Assembly: GCA_050018455.1 (NCBI GenBank)
Contig: JBEKAA010000025.1
Span: forward strand, 12,907 to 76,906
Length of the DNA: 64,000 nucleotides
Direction of reading: 5' to 3'
Origin: RBG-13-68-16 sp050018455
GTDB taxonomy: Bacteria > Acidobacteriota > Thermoanaerobaculia > Thermoanaerobaculales > Thermoanaerobaculaceae
This document shows positions 8,671 through 16,695 of the stretch, piece by piece (positions within the stretch are counted from its first letter, which is position 1; each line of letters opens with the position of its first letter). The translations under genes were made by a program, and so were the position numbers. The notes under the pieces were generated by a model, which was given only the letters and a program-made list of their open reading frames with translations, had not been told where the DNA came from and did no database searches.

Positions 8671-9161
8671 TGGGACGGCCCTAGGACAAATCGGGCCCGC
8701 TCGTGGCGGAGCATCTGAAAGGGCGTCATGCACTTGATGCCCAGGCCAATACACGGCTCCGGGACCTTGACCTTGTTGACCGAGTCAGAGGGTTTCTCGT
8801 GGGTGACGACGACGTGCGAGTGGGCGAGTGCATATGCCACGAGGTAGTAGTCGGCGACCTGGAAGAACGTGCTCGCCGCAGCGGGTGAATAGTGTTGACT
8901 GTTCACCCAGGTGCTGACCCTTTGGAGGGCAGGCAGGGTCGCGGCGTCAGGCGGGAGGAAGAACCCTGGCCCTTGCTGCAAGGCCCACGAGGACAGTTCG
9001 TCCTCGCCCGCCTCGAGTTCGTCGCCCACCTTCTCGATGCTGAAGACCCGACCCGCGTTGTTTCCAGCAACCAGCCAGTCCCAGAATGCCGGGCAGAAAT
9101 CCAAACCGTAGTGGAGGTTCTTGGCCTGGATGAAGATGTTGGCGTCCAGCAGGTACCCCAT
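8667..9161 (-). CDS. DUF4411 family PIN-like toxin
   Basis: A 164-residue protein starting MGYLLDANIFIQAKNLHYGLDFCPAFWDWL, the hallmark N-terminus of DUF4411 PIN-like proteins. Acidic residues expected for a PIN nuclease are present (D6, the E/D-rich block VGDELEAGEDELSSW near residue 50, and VADYYLVAYA near 105). Members of this family are usually encoded next to an XRE/ImmA-type partner and are treated as toxin-antitoxin modules. That is the arrangement here: its ATG overlaps the stop codon of the ImmA/IrrE gene by one base (TGATG). Its own stop overlaps the hsdR start (ATGA). Toxicity and RNA target are inferred. Confidence 0.85.
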   Translation of the reverse strand: MGYLLDANIFIQAKNLHYGLDFCPAFWDWLVAGNNAGRVFSIEKVGDELEAGEDELSSWALQQGPGFFLPPDAATLPALQRVSTWVNSQHYSPAAASTFFQVADYYLVAYALAHSHVVVTHEKPSDSVNKVKVPEPCIGLGIKCMTPFQMLRHERARFVLGPSQ

Positions 9162-10306
9162 CAGACCATGACTCCGAGGCTTCGCCCCAGCTCCTGGAAG
9201 GTCTGCAACTTCGAGAAGCCCAGCATGCGAAACGCGTCGCGGTGCAACGTCTGGCCCTCGAGCGTGCTCACGACCAGCGCGCGCGCAAAACGCTTGCTCA
9301 CGCGCGCGGCTTGCGTCAGGTAAAAGTTGCCGCCGGCCCCCGGGGCCAAGGCACGCAACCTCTCCAGCTCAGCTTCGTAGGCTGCCCAGAACTCGTCGCG
9401 AGTGAGCCCACCGGCGTCGTGCATGCGCCGCAGGATGACCAGGGTGCTGACCTTGAAGCAGCGCGCAAGACGGTTCGCGTCGGCAGGTCCTTGCCCGGCC
9501 GTCCGGAGTTCAGCCCGCAATACAGCCAGCGGCACCAGCAGCTCAGCCGCAACCATGTTGCACCATCGCTCAGTCGCCTGTTCCGGAACCGACGACGCCT
9601 GCGCGTCCGAGACGGCGGATTCCCCGAGCCAGAGGTGGGCCAGTTCATGTGCCAGCGTGAACATCTGGGCCGCCTTCGTGTCGGCCCCGTTGATGAAGAC
9701 GAGCGGCGCGAGCGGGTCGACCATCGCGAAGCCACCGAACTCATCCGGGTCAAGGTGGCGGCGGTTGTTGTTGAGCACAACGCCGCTGCACATGACGAGG
9801 ATGCCCAGTTTGTCGGCCTGGTCGATAAAGAGACGGAGCGCGTCGGTCCATGTCGGCGCTCGGCGGCGCGCGTCGAGATCGAAACCGAGAGCGTCTCTGA
9901 TGGTCGCGGCGGTTGCCTCAACGCCGCTGGTCACGCGCACCGAGCCCACAAATGCGAGAGGCTTGTCGCCCATCGACCGGGCAAAGTCGCGGTACCACTC
10001 CTGTCGTTGCTGACAGACGTAGAGGGTGTCGAGGAAGTCCGGGCTGGGGCGACCCCTGCGCAGGCCACCCCGCGTGCGAAGGTCGGGGATCGGGACCTGC
10101 TCAACGGGGGGCTGATCGAGGAACAGGTAACCGATCGGCGTGTATGTGGCCTTGGCGAACCCCTCGACCTGCTTCAGGGTGGGGCGGGCCTTTCTTGTCT
10201 CCCAGTCACCGAGCTTCGGGAAGCGTCGGGCGAGAACACCGAGGTCCAGCCCGGAACGCTCGCGCGCCCAGCGCAGCAGCTCCGGATTGACCTCGACGCG
10301 GATCAT
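9161..10306 (-). CDS. ImmA/IrrE family metallo-endopeptidase with XRE-like N-terminus (antitoxin-type)
   Basis: A 381-residue protein. The N-terminus (NPELLRWARERSGLDLGVLARRFPKLGDWETRKARPTLKQVEGFAKA) is an XRE-like helix-turn-helix followed by a long linker. The protease domain has the zinc motif HELAH at 220-224 (TLAHELAHLWLGES), then the downstream WCNMVAAELLVP block that supplies the third ligand region. In phage and island settings such proteins either cleave a repressor or act as antitoxin to the adjacent toxin. Here the neighbour is the DUF4411 toxin, translationally coupled by a 1-nt overlap. Its own ATG overlaps the hsdS stop (ATGA), so levels should follow those of the restriction complex. 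Confidence 0.85.
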   Translation of the reverse strand: MIRVEVNPELLRWARERSGLDLGVLARRFPKLGDWETRKARPTLKQVEGFAKATYTPIGYLFLDQPPVEQVPIPDLRTRGGLRRGRPSPDFLDTLYVCQQRQEWYRDFARSMGDKPLAFVGSVRVTSGVEATAATIRDALGFDLDARRRAPTWTDALRLFIDQADKLGILVMCSGVVLNNNRRHLDPDEFGGFAMVDPLAPLVFINGADTKAAQMFTLAHELAHLWLGESAVSDAQASSVPEQATERWCNMVAAELLVPLAVLRAELRTAGQGPADANRLARCFKVSTLVILRRMHDAGGLTRDEFWAAYEAELERLRALAPGAGGNFYLTQAARVSKRFARALVVSTLEGQTLHRDAFRMLGFSKLQTFQELGRSLGVMV

Positions 10307-11706
10307 GGTTGAAGTGTACCCCCGCTCTCTGTTGGGGTGTCTTCCGCCGCACGGACGTCGATCTTGCCGGTCACGGCGGCCGTGATCAGCGCGCTCCGGT
10401 ACTCGAGCAGGCGCTCGGCGGCCTCGTTGACCCTAGCGATGAGTCGGTCGATCTTCGCGGCTTCGCGGCCCAGATAGGAGGCAATGGCGCGCTGCTCGTG
10501 GATGGGTGGGCATGGGATGCGCCAGGAAAGGACGTGATCTTGGCTTACCTTCACCATTGAGCCGCTGGAACCCCGCGCATCCGCTTCGATCTGACTGCGA
10601 CCTTCCCGAGAAAGTAGGAACAAACAGACGTAGCCTGCAACTGCCACTTTCGGGTTGAGCTTGATGCGGTAGAGCAAGTCAGGTACAAGCAGGTGCGGGT
10701 GATCAGAAGGAACCAGGCAGACATCACCGACTCTATCAGGTGTGTTCGACCTCGACAGCAACAGATCTCCTGCCCGAGGTGTGACAACGGGAAAGCCAAC
10801 CTCTTCGTCAGCGAGCGCCTTGTTTTCCCCCGGTAGGAAGAGCCCGCGACGAACCGCGCTTAGCTTCAGAACACCCCATTCGTCCTCGTCGGCGGCCCAT
10901 GCCGCAGCGTTCGGGCTCCATCCCTGATCCAGGTGCGCAACCAGTCTGCGCATCGCGTTCGCGCCCCAGTGCCCTGGCAGATCGCCGAGGCAGGCGACAC
11001 CGGACGCCCTGAGCTTGGGGTGCGAGTCGAGGCCAGCGGCACGGGCGGCATCGGGCGGCAGGCCTCGAGTGACCGTGCGCGAAATCAGCGCAACCCTCTT
11101 CTCCTTCAGCCTCTCGACCAGCTCTTGCTTCTTGGTTACCAGGGTGTCGATGCTCTCCGTCTGGGTATCGAGAAAGTCGGCGATGGCGCGTTGCTCGGAT
11201 GCGGGAGGGAGGGGAATCGGGATCGTTCCGACTTCACTGGCGTTCAAGGCCGGATAGCTAACACCAACGGAGCGCGCCACAACGGTGTCTACAAACCCCA
11301 ATTCACGAAGAGCGTGCGACAGATACCCAGCGCCGACCTTTCTTGGCCGGACGACAGCGAAGCCTGTGGAGACGATCAAATTCTGTCTCGGTGAACGGAT
11401 GGGCGCGATCGCTCGGAGGTAGGTGCGAACCGTGGAGAGAATGGTGTCGCCGTCGCGAACTATGCGCCGAGCACGGGAGGGGGCATCCTCAAACGCCATC
11501 TCTTCAACCGCAACGATGCCTGCCTGGGCATCCACGCTGCTGATGTCCACATAGCCGATCTCGAGGTCTGGGCTCGTTGTTTCAGGCAGCGCCTCGTCGT
11601 TGATCGACGCCGAGTACTTCAGCCTCTTCACCTCCCAGTCGTGTGGAAGGTCCCCGAGCCACTTGACGCCGCTTGCCCTGTAACTCGGATACGCCGGAAA
11701 TCTCAC
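10303..11706 (-). CDS. hsdS: Type I restriction enzyme, S (specificity) subunit
   Basis: DNA-recognition subunit (467 residues) that sets the target site of both modification and cleavage. It has two target recognition domains, each beginning with the family signature (WLGDLPHDWEVKRLKY near residue 15 and CLGDLPGHWGANAMRRL near 235). Each domain ends in a conserved helical repeat (PPASEQRAIADFLDTQTESID and PPIHEQRAIASYLGREAAKID). Two long helices separate them. An open frame extends far upstream, but that part is the shadow of the DUF262 gene. The real start is GTG 11706, overlapping the upstream stop as GTGA with AGGAGG 8 nt before. The two recognition domains differ strongly, so a bipartite asymmetric site is expected. 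Confidence 0.93.
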   Translation of the reverse strand: MRFPAYPSYRASGVKWLGDLPHDWEVKRLKYSASINDEALPETTSPDLEIGYVDISSVDAQAGIVAVEEMAFEDAPSRARRIVRDGDTILSTVRTYLRAIAPIRSPRQNLIVSTGFAVVRPRKVGAGYLSHALRELGFVDTVVARSVGVSYPALNASEVGTIPIPLPPASEQRAIADFLDTQTESIDTLVTKKQELVERLKEKRVALISRTVTRGLPPDAARAAGLDSHPKLRASGVACLGDLPGHWGANAMRRLVAHLDQGWSPNAAAWAADEDEWGVLKLSAVRRGLFLPGENKALADEEVGFPVVTPRAGDLLLSRSNTPDRVGDVCLVPSDHPHLLVPDLLYRIKLNPKVAVAGYVCLFLLSREGRSQIEADARGSSGSMVKVSQDHVLSWRIPCPPIHEQRAIASYLGREAAKIDRLIARVNEAAERLLEYRSALITAAVTGKIDVRAAEDTPTESGGTLQP

Positions 11707-13577
11707 GACGCCACCTCCTGCGGCGGTTCGTCGGCGTCCCACTCCTCCGGGCCTTCGTCGTACGTCTCGGCTACGACGCCGGCGCGGAACAGGCCGGGCT
11801 CCCGAGTGACGGTCTTGCCCGTTGCGGCTTCGATGCGCTGAAGCAGCGCATCGGCGCGCGCCCCATAGAATTCCCAGAATTGATCGGCACGCAGGTACTC
11901 CGGCGTGATGCAGTGCGAACGCAGAATCTCGTCCATCCGCTCCGGTCCGATCCCCGCCGTCCTCTCGATCGCAGGCAAGTACTTCGACGGCGCGCGACCA
12001 CCGATCTGCCGGTTGGTCGCCGCGTCGAGCGCCGTCTTGTTGATGATGCTGTTGTAGGTTCCGGGCTCGATGCCAACGTCCTTGCACCACCTCTCGGGGA
12101 AGATGTGGTGGATGTCGATTTTGCTGTAGGGGAAGTGGGTTTGGACCTCGATTGGCTCGCCCGTGCGAAAATCCCGCCCCCCGTCGCGCATCAGCAGCGC
12201 GTAGAGACCTTTGTATGCCGAGCTGTTGCGAGTGCGCAGGGTGAGGAGCCGGTTGGCCTGGAAGCTCGACTCCTGGATGGTGATGGGCTCCGCAACCTCG
12301 CCGCGCACCATTCCCACCACCTCGGGCAGGTCGCGCGCGAAGCGACTCTCGATGGCGCCGCCATAAAGCTCGCCCAACACGCCGCACCAGTACCAGCGGG
12401 CGATCCGCTGCCGCGCGCCTTCAGTGTCGCCGTCTTTGCCAAGGTCGCCGAAGATGGCAGCGAGCGGCACGAGCTGTGTGCGATAAGGGAGGTCGCGCGC
12501 CTTGAAGATCTTCTGTCCGTGGAGAAAGCGCGCGGCGCGCACGAATCCGCCCTCGACGCGGTCGGCCCAGGTCTGCCAGTCGGCGACCTCGAGTTTTAGG
12601 ATGTCCTTGCGCTTACAACCTATGCCGGGGACCTTGTCGGCAACCACTCCGGCGGCAACCGCGTCGCGTCGGCGCGCTTGGGTGACCAGCAGCGAGATGG
12701 CTTGGAGGAAATCATCGCTCTGGAGGTTGCCGAGGACTGGGAGCTGGGTCTTCAGGCGCTGTTCTCGGACCTTCCAGTCCTCTCGGAGCGGGAAGTCGTC
12801 CGCCGCGAACGAAGCCGTCAGCAGCTCGAACACACCGAGTGCGATGCCTCCGGTGTTCACACGCTCGAAGATCAAGCAGACGGCCTCCTTGGGTGTCTCC
12901 TTCTTCAACTCGATGACTGGCACTTGGTACTGCTCGAAGCACTTGATGACATTGTGCTCGAACTGATCGTAAAGCTGGATCTTCTCGGGCGCGTAGCCCC
13001 AGTGCTTGTTGTAGGCCTGCCGCCATTCGGCGCTTCCGAAGATCCGGTTGACGGGGAAGAGATCGGCGGCGTATTCGCGCTCCGGCGTCGTCACGTCGAG
13101 GATGACCTCTCCGCCGAACGTCTTGCCCTGCTTGTCGTCGGGCACACTCAGTACCGCGTCCTCGCGGTCCCCGTTGGCGTCCACCGCTCTTTTCATGTCG
13201 AGGTAGTACCAGCGGTGGATTGGTTTGCCCCTCGAGTCCTTGGTCTCGACAGCAGCCTCACTCATCAAGGCCTTATACAGCGAGGTCAGCCTCTGCTGGC
13301 CATCTAGGACCAGGGTCTCCGGCGCGATGGCGTCGAGTCGAGGATCAGTTCCGGCCAACCGCTGGGGCTTGAAGCGGACGTGCTCACCACCGGTCTGGAG
13401 CAGCATCACGGCGCCAATCGGGAAGAACACCGAGATGCTGGCGAGGAGGTCCCGAATTCGGTCATCGTCCCAGACCCAGCCGCGCTGGAAGTCCGGGAGC
13501 TGAAGCTTGCCACTGTCGGCCCACGTAAGCAGCTCTTGCAGGGGTCTCTTGGTACTGTCAAAACTCGCGCCGATCAT
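11703..13577 (-). CDS. DUF262-HNH (GmrSD/SspE-like) protein inside the hsd operon
   Basis: A 624-residue protein with an N-terminal DUF262 (ParB-like nucleotide-using) domain: LPDFQRGWVWDDDRI (28-41) and LVLDGQQRLTSLY with the key DGQQR at 92-96. The C-terminal HNH/DUF1524-type nuclease region has DIHHIFPERW at 488-497 and NSIINKTALDAATNRQIGGR at about 509-528. This architecture is that of GmrSD, BrxU and SspE, which restrict phage DNA carrying modified bases or sense backbone modification. Here it lies between hsdM and hsdS: its ATG overlaps the hsdM stop (TAATG) and its stop overlaps the hsdS start (GTGA). That points to a joint unit in which the modification status written by HsdM could be relevant, but this coupling is inference. 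Confidence 0.88.
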   Translation of the reverse strand: MIGASFDSTKRPLQELLTWADSGKLQLPDFQRGWVWDDDRIRDLLASISVFFPIGAVMLLQTGGEHVRFKPQRLAGTDPRLDAIAPETLVLDGQQRLTSLYKALMSEAAVETKDSRGKPIHRWYYLDMKRAVDANGDREDAVLSVPDDKQGKTFGGEVILDVTTPEREYAADLFPVNRIFGSAEWRQAYNKHWGYAPEKIQLYDQFEHNVIKCFEQYQVPVIELKKETPKEAVCLIFERVNTGGIALGVFELLTASFAADDFPLREDWKVREQRLKTQLPVLGNLQSDDFLQAISLLVTQARRRDAVAAGVVADKVPGIGCKRKDILKLEVADWQTWADRVEGGFVRAARFLHGQKIFKARDLPYRTQLVPLAAIFGDLGKDGDTEGARQRIARWYWCGVLGELYGGAIESRFARDLPEVVGMVRGEVAEPITIQESSFQANRLLTLRTRNSSAYKGLYALLMRDGGRDFRTGEPIEVQTHFPYSKIDIHHIFPERWCKDVGIEPGTYNSIINKTALDAATNRQIGGRAPSKYLPAIERTAGIGPERMDEILRSHCITPEYLRADQFWEFYGARADALLQRIEAATGKTVTREPGLFRAGVVAETYDEGPEEWDADEPPQEVAS

Positions 13578-15703
13578 TAGGCTCCCTCACTTCTGCCGGT
13601 CACTTCGCCGAGCAGATACATAATCTCCTGCTCCAGTCTCTCGATGTCGGCCTCGATGACCTCCAGCGGCCGTGGAGGTTCATAGGTGTAGAAGTGCAGG
13701 TTGAATGGGATCTCGTAGCCGACCTTGGTCTTCGAGTGGTCGATCCACGCGTCTGGGACGTGTGGCAGTACCTCACGCTTGAAGTAGTCCTCGACGTTTT
13801 CCTTGAGCGGCACGCTTTCGGTGTCCCGCAGCTCGGGGTCCGGCTCGGGGTCGCCGCTGCGGTCGCGGCACACCTGGGCGGTCTCGTCGCGCTCGCTGAG
13901 CGCGCCGATAATCGCTTTCATCTCGGAAGCCGAGAGTCGGACGCCATGCTGACGCGCTGTCTCCTTGAGATCAGCAAGGAACGGTTCGCGGTCGCGGTAG
14001 AGCTCTTGCCCCTTTGCTTCGGACAGGAAGCGAAGGATCGTGCGAATCTCCTCCTGGTGGGCTTTGCCGGCCTCGATCTCTTCGAGACGGGCCTTCTCGT
14101 TCTTCTTGCTGCTCGTGGCGAGTCCGCGGAACCCGGGCTCCTCATCGAGCCGCGTGATGCGCTCAGGGCTCGCCTGGAAGTTGAGCCTGAGGGGGCGTTC
14201 AACGGTGATCTTCCGGAAACCGAAGTCGGCGTTGTCGAAGAGCTTGCTCACCACGAGCGTCTTCTCCTCGCTGTTGACGCCCAGGGTGCGTGGCTCCCCG
14301 TCCTTGAAGTGCCCGTGAATGCGCGTGATGTCAGCGATCTGATCCGGCTCGCGCTCGTTGTCGGCCGGGTCGCCGATCTTGTTTCGCTTGTTTCCGAGGC
14401 TCTTGCGCATCTTGACGAACATCTGGCGCGCGTCGATCAGCTGAATCTTGCTCTTACGGTGCGCCTTCTTGCGGTTGGTCAGAAGCCAGACGTAGGTTGA
14501 GATGCCCGTGTTGTAGAAGAGCTGGTCGGGCAGGGCGACGATGGCCTCGAGCCAGTCGTTCTCGATGATCCACTGGCGGATGTTGCTCTCGCCGCTGCCC
14601 GCGTCGCCGGTGAACAGCGGCGAACCGTTGAAGACGATTCCGATGCGGCTGCCGCCGTCTGCTGCGGGGCGCATCTTCGCGAGCATGTGCTGGAGGAACA
14701 GCAGGGCCCCGTCATTGATCCTCGGCAACCCCGCCCCGAAGCGGCCGTCGTAGCCGAGGGTGTCCTTCTCCTTTTCGATGAAGGCTTGCTGCTGCTTCCA
14801 CTCCACGCCGAACGGTGGGTTGGCGAGCATGTAGTCGAACGTGATCTTCCGACCCTTCTGGTCGCGGTCGAAGCCGTCGTTCCGGAAGGTATCGCCGAGC
14901 TTGACGTTGTCGGCGTCCTCGCCCTTGATCAGCATGTCGGACTTGCACACCGCCCACGCCTCGTCGTTCCAGTCCTGGCCGAACAGCACTGGCTTCGCCT
15001 CGACGTTGAGGTCGCGGATGTAGCGCTCCGAGACCGACAACATCCCGCCTGTTCCGCAGGCCGGGTCGTAGACGGTCTTGACGAGGTGGCTGCGGCCGAG
15101 GTCCTTCTCCGGCGATAGCAGGAGGTTGACCATGAGCTTGATCACCTCGCGCGGGGTGAAGTGCTCCCCAGCCTCCTCGTTGGATTGCTCGGCACCGATC
15201 CGGATCAGTTCCTCGAAGACATACCCCATCTGGACGTTGTCCACCTTCTCGGAGGAGAGGTCCACCTTGGGGCCGCAGAAGGCCTTGATCACCTCGAACA
15301 GCAGATTCTTCTCCGCCATCCGGGCGACCTGCTGGTCGAACGCGAAGCGCTCCATGATGTCGCGCACGTTCGGGGAGAACGCCTGGATGTAGGCGTTCAG
15401 GTTGGGAGCGAGCTGGTTCGGGTCGTCGAGTAGCCTTGGGAAGTCCAGCTTCGAGAGGTTGTAGAACTGTCGGCCGGTGATCTTCGCCAGCAGGCTTCGC
15501 ACGACGCTCTCGGGCTTCCCCTCGAGGCGTGCGCACTCCTTGAGCGCACGGGCCTTGGTCGGTGCGAGCAGGCAGTCGAAGCGACGGAGCACGGTCAGCG
15601 GCAGGATCACCTTGCGGTACTCGTTGCGTTTATACGGGCCGCGCAAGAGGTTGCAGATGTCCCAGATGAAGCCGGCGAGCTGCTGGTGGGTCTCGGGTGT
15701 CAC
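13577..15703 (-). CDS. hsdM: Type I restriction-modification system, M (adenine methyltransferase) subunit
   Basis: N6-adenine DNA methyltransferase (708 residues) that protects host sites and forms the core complex with HsdS. The N-terminal helical domain (HQQLAGFIWDICNLLRG) is followed by the SAM-binding motif DPACGTGG (213-220) and the catalytic NPPF (295-298). A long C-terminal region with charged helices (EVIEADIERLEQEIMYLL) would dock on HsdS. The frame is open to 15820, but GTG 15703 has GGAGG 7-8 nt upstream and gives the family-typical N-terminus. It is the first gene of the coupled string, 132 nt downstream of the excisionase-like gene. All motifs are intact. Confidence 0.93.
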   Translation of the reverse strand: MTPETHQQLAGFIWDICNLLRGPYKRNEYRKVILPLTVLRRFDCLLAPTKARALKECARLEGKPESVVRSLLAKITGRQFYNLSKLDFPRLLDDPNQLAPNLNAYIQAFSPNVRDIMERFAFDQQVARMAEKNLLFEVIKAFCGPKVDLSSEKVDNVQMGYVFEELIRIGAEQSNEEAGEHFTPREVIKLMVNLLLSPEKDLGRSHLVKTVYDPACGTGGMLSVSERYIRDLNVEAKPVLFGQDWNDEAWAVCKSDMLIKGEDADNVKLGDTFRNDGFDRDQKGRKITFDYMLANPPFGVEWKQQQAFIEKEKDTLGYDGRFGAGLPRINDGALLFLQHMLAKMRPAADGGSRIGIVFNGSPLFTGDAGSGESNIRQWIIENDWLEAIVALPDQLFYNTGISTYVWLLTNRKKAHRKSKIQLIDARQMFVKMRKSLGNKRNKIGDPADNEREPDQIADITRIHGHFKDGEPRTLGVNSEEKTLVVSKLFDNADFGFRKITVERPLRLNFQASPERITRLDEEPGFRGLATSSKKNEKARLEEIEAGKAHQEEIRTILRFLSEAKGQELYRDREPFLADLKETARQHGVRLSASEMKAIIGALSERDETAQVCRDRSGDPEPDPELRDTESVPLKENVEDYFKREVLPHVPDAWIDHSKTKVGYEIPFNLHFYTYEPPRPLEVIEADIERLEQEIMYLLGEVTGRSEGA

Positions 15704-15835
15704 GCGGCCCCTCCGTCCCTGGCGGTCGTTTGAGTTTGCGGCAACCTCGGTCGCTGGAAATGATACGCCTCGCCCACTGGGGCGGCAGTTGCCCGCCACC
15801 AAGACCCGCGGGCCAGCCACCGCCCGCGAGTCCGA

Positions 15836-16165
15836 CTAGTCTGCGGGGGTTCCTCCTTGTCGCTGGGTTCTGGCCCAGGCTTCGACTTCACTCCGTTTGT
15901 AGCGAACACGGCCGCCAATTTTTAAGTATGGCACCTCAACTCGTCTGGTGCAGCGCCAGGTTGACAGTGTGCCCTCCGAGACCCCAAGAATTTCGGCCAC
16001 CTGTGCGGTAGTGAGGAGTTGGTCTTTCGTTATGCGGGGTTCGACAGGCCACTCCCTCGCTATGGCGAGGCGGAGGCCCTGCAATTCGGCCCGTATCTCC
16101 CGAAGTAGCGCTGGAACAGACGCGAGTTCCGTTCCGAGGGCCTGAAAGGAGAGATCGCCTGGCAT
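15836..16165 (-). CDS. Excisionase-family (HTH_17/MerR-like) DNA-binding protein
   Basis: A small basic protein (109 residues). An N-terminal helical part (ELASVPALLREIRAELQGLRLAIARE) may oligomerise. The C-terminal helix-turn-helix reads LLTTAQVAEILGVSEGTLSTWRCTRRVEVPYLKIGGRVRYKRSEVEAWART, the pattern of excisionase and HTH_17 proteins. ATG 16165 has an AGGAGG ribosome binding site, so I rejected the longer frame beginning at 16261. It is the first gene inside the right flanking repeat, next to the tRNA. It may be a recombination directionality factor or the regulator of the restriction operon. No integrase gene is visible in the island. Confidence 0.8.
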   Translation of the reverse strand: MPGDLSFQALGTELASVPALLREIRAELQGLRLAIAREWPVEPRITKDQLLTTAQVAEILGVSEGTLSTWRCTRRVEVPYLKIGGRVRYKRSEVEAWARTQRQGGTPAD

Positions 16166-16316
16166 TGGGCACCTCCTGCTCGAAAGTGTAGAAGGCTGGG
16201 TGTATTCGATGGATGGTGCGATCGATCCACTGCGGCGAAAGGGGTCCGGAGATTGCGGCAACGGATGTGCACCCGGCAGGACCGCCCGAGGCAGAACGAG
16301 CGGTGAATTTCTGCCG

Positions 16317-16337
16317 CGGTGTTACCGGGGTGTTACC
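16317..16337. repeat. Right imperfect direct repeat flanking the island (candidate att site)
   Basis: Second copy of the 21-bp repeat at 2178-2198 (19 of 21 identical; differences at positions 11 and 14). It again contains two GTTACC units 11 bp apart. It lies 70 bp beyond the 3' end of the tRNA-Arg gene and 150 bp upstream of the excisionase-like gene, the usual position of an island attachment site. No copy of the tRNA 3' end was found at the left edge, so integration into the tRNA itself is not supported. Confidence 0.5.
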
Positions 16338-16407
16338 GAAGGTCTTTTGTCCCGGCGGAGCTTGTTAGAGGTTGGAACGTAAGGATTTTGAAATGTGTGA
16401 TTTAAGC

Positions 16408-16483
16408 TGGCGCGCCGAGAGGGACTCGAACCCCCAACCGCCTGATCCGAAGTCAGGTGCTCTATCCATTGAGCCACCGGCGC
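16408..16483 (-). tRNA. tRNA-Arg (anticodon UCG)
   Basis: A 76-nt cloverleaf including encoded CCA. Acceptor GCGCCGG pairs with TCGGCGC (one G-U), and the D stem is GCTC/GAGC. The anticodon stem is CCTGA/TCAGG with loop CTTCGGA, giving anticodon TCG, which reads CGA. The T arm is GGGGG-TTCGAGT-CCCTC and the discriminator is G followed by CCA. All stems close and invariant positions are present. It is transcribed toward the defence island, whose right flanking repeat starts 70 nt downstream. Confidence 0.95.
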
Positions 16484-16695
16484 GCGCCGGTGCACCCTTG
16501 TACCACAACTGGCGCATGCGCGGGTTGCATCCTTGATCACCGGTCGTCCGTCGGGTCGCGGTAGCGGTCACATGGCGCAACCCGCCGTTCTCTGGAGGCA
16601 GGCGGCCGAGGCAGTGCCACGGTACCTTCGCGTGCCGCTCGTGACCCCCGTCATCCGCGCGTCCGCCGGGGTACCATGCCGGCGAAAGGACGCCT

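Noticed and set aside
5566..8718. A 1,050-codon open frame on the plus strand
   Set aside because: It is antisense to hsdR, shows no family motifs and has the Val/Leu/Asp/Arg-rich composition expected of a mirror frame in GC-rich DNA, while hsdR has all its catalytic motifs.
10303..12387. A 694-residue specificity subunit
   Set aside because: The first 227 codons are the out-of-frame shadow of the DUF262-HNH gene. The GTG at 11706 with AGGAGG and a GTGA overlap gives the proper hsdS start.
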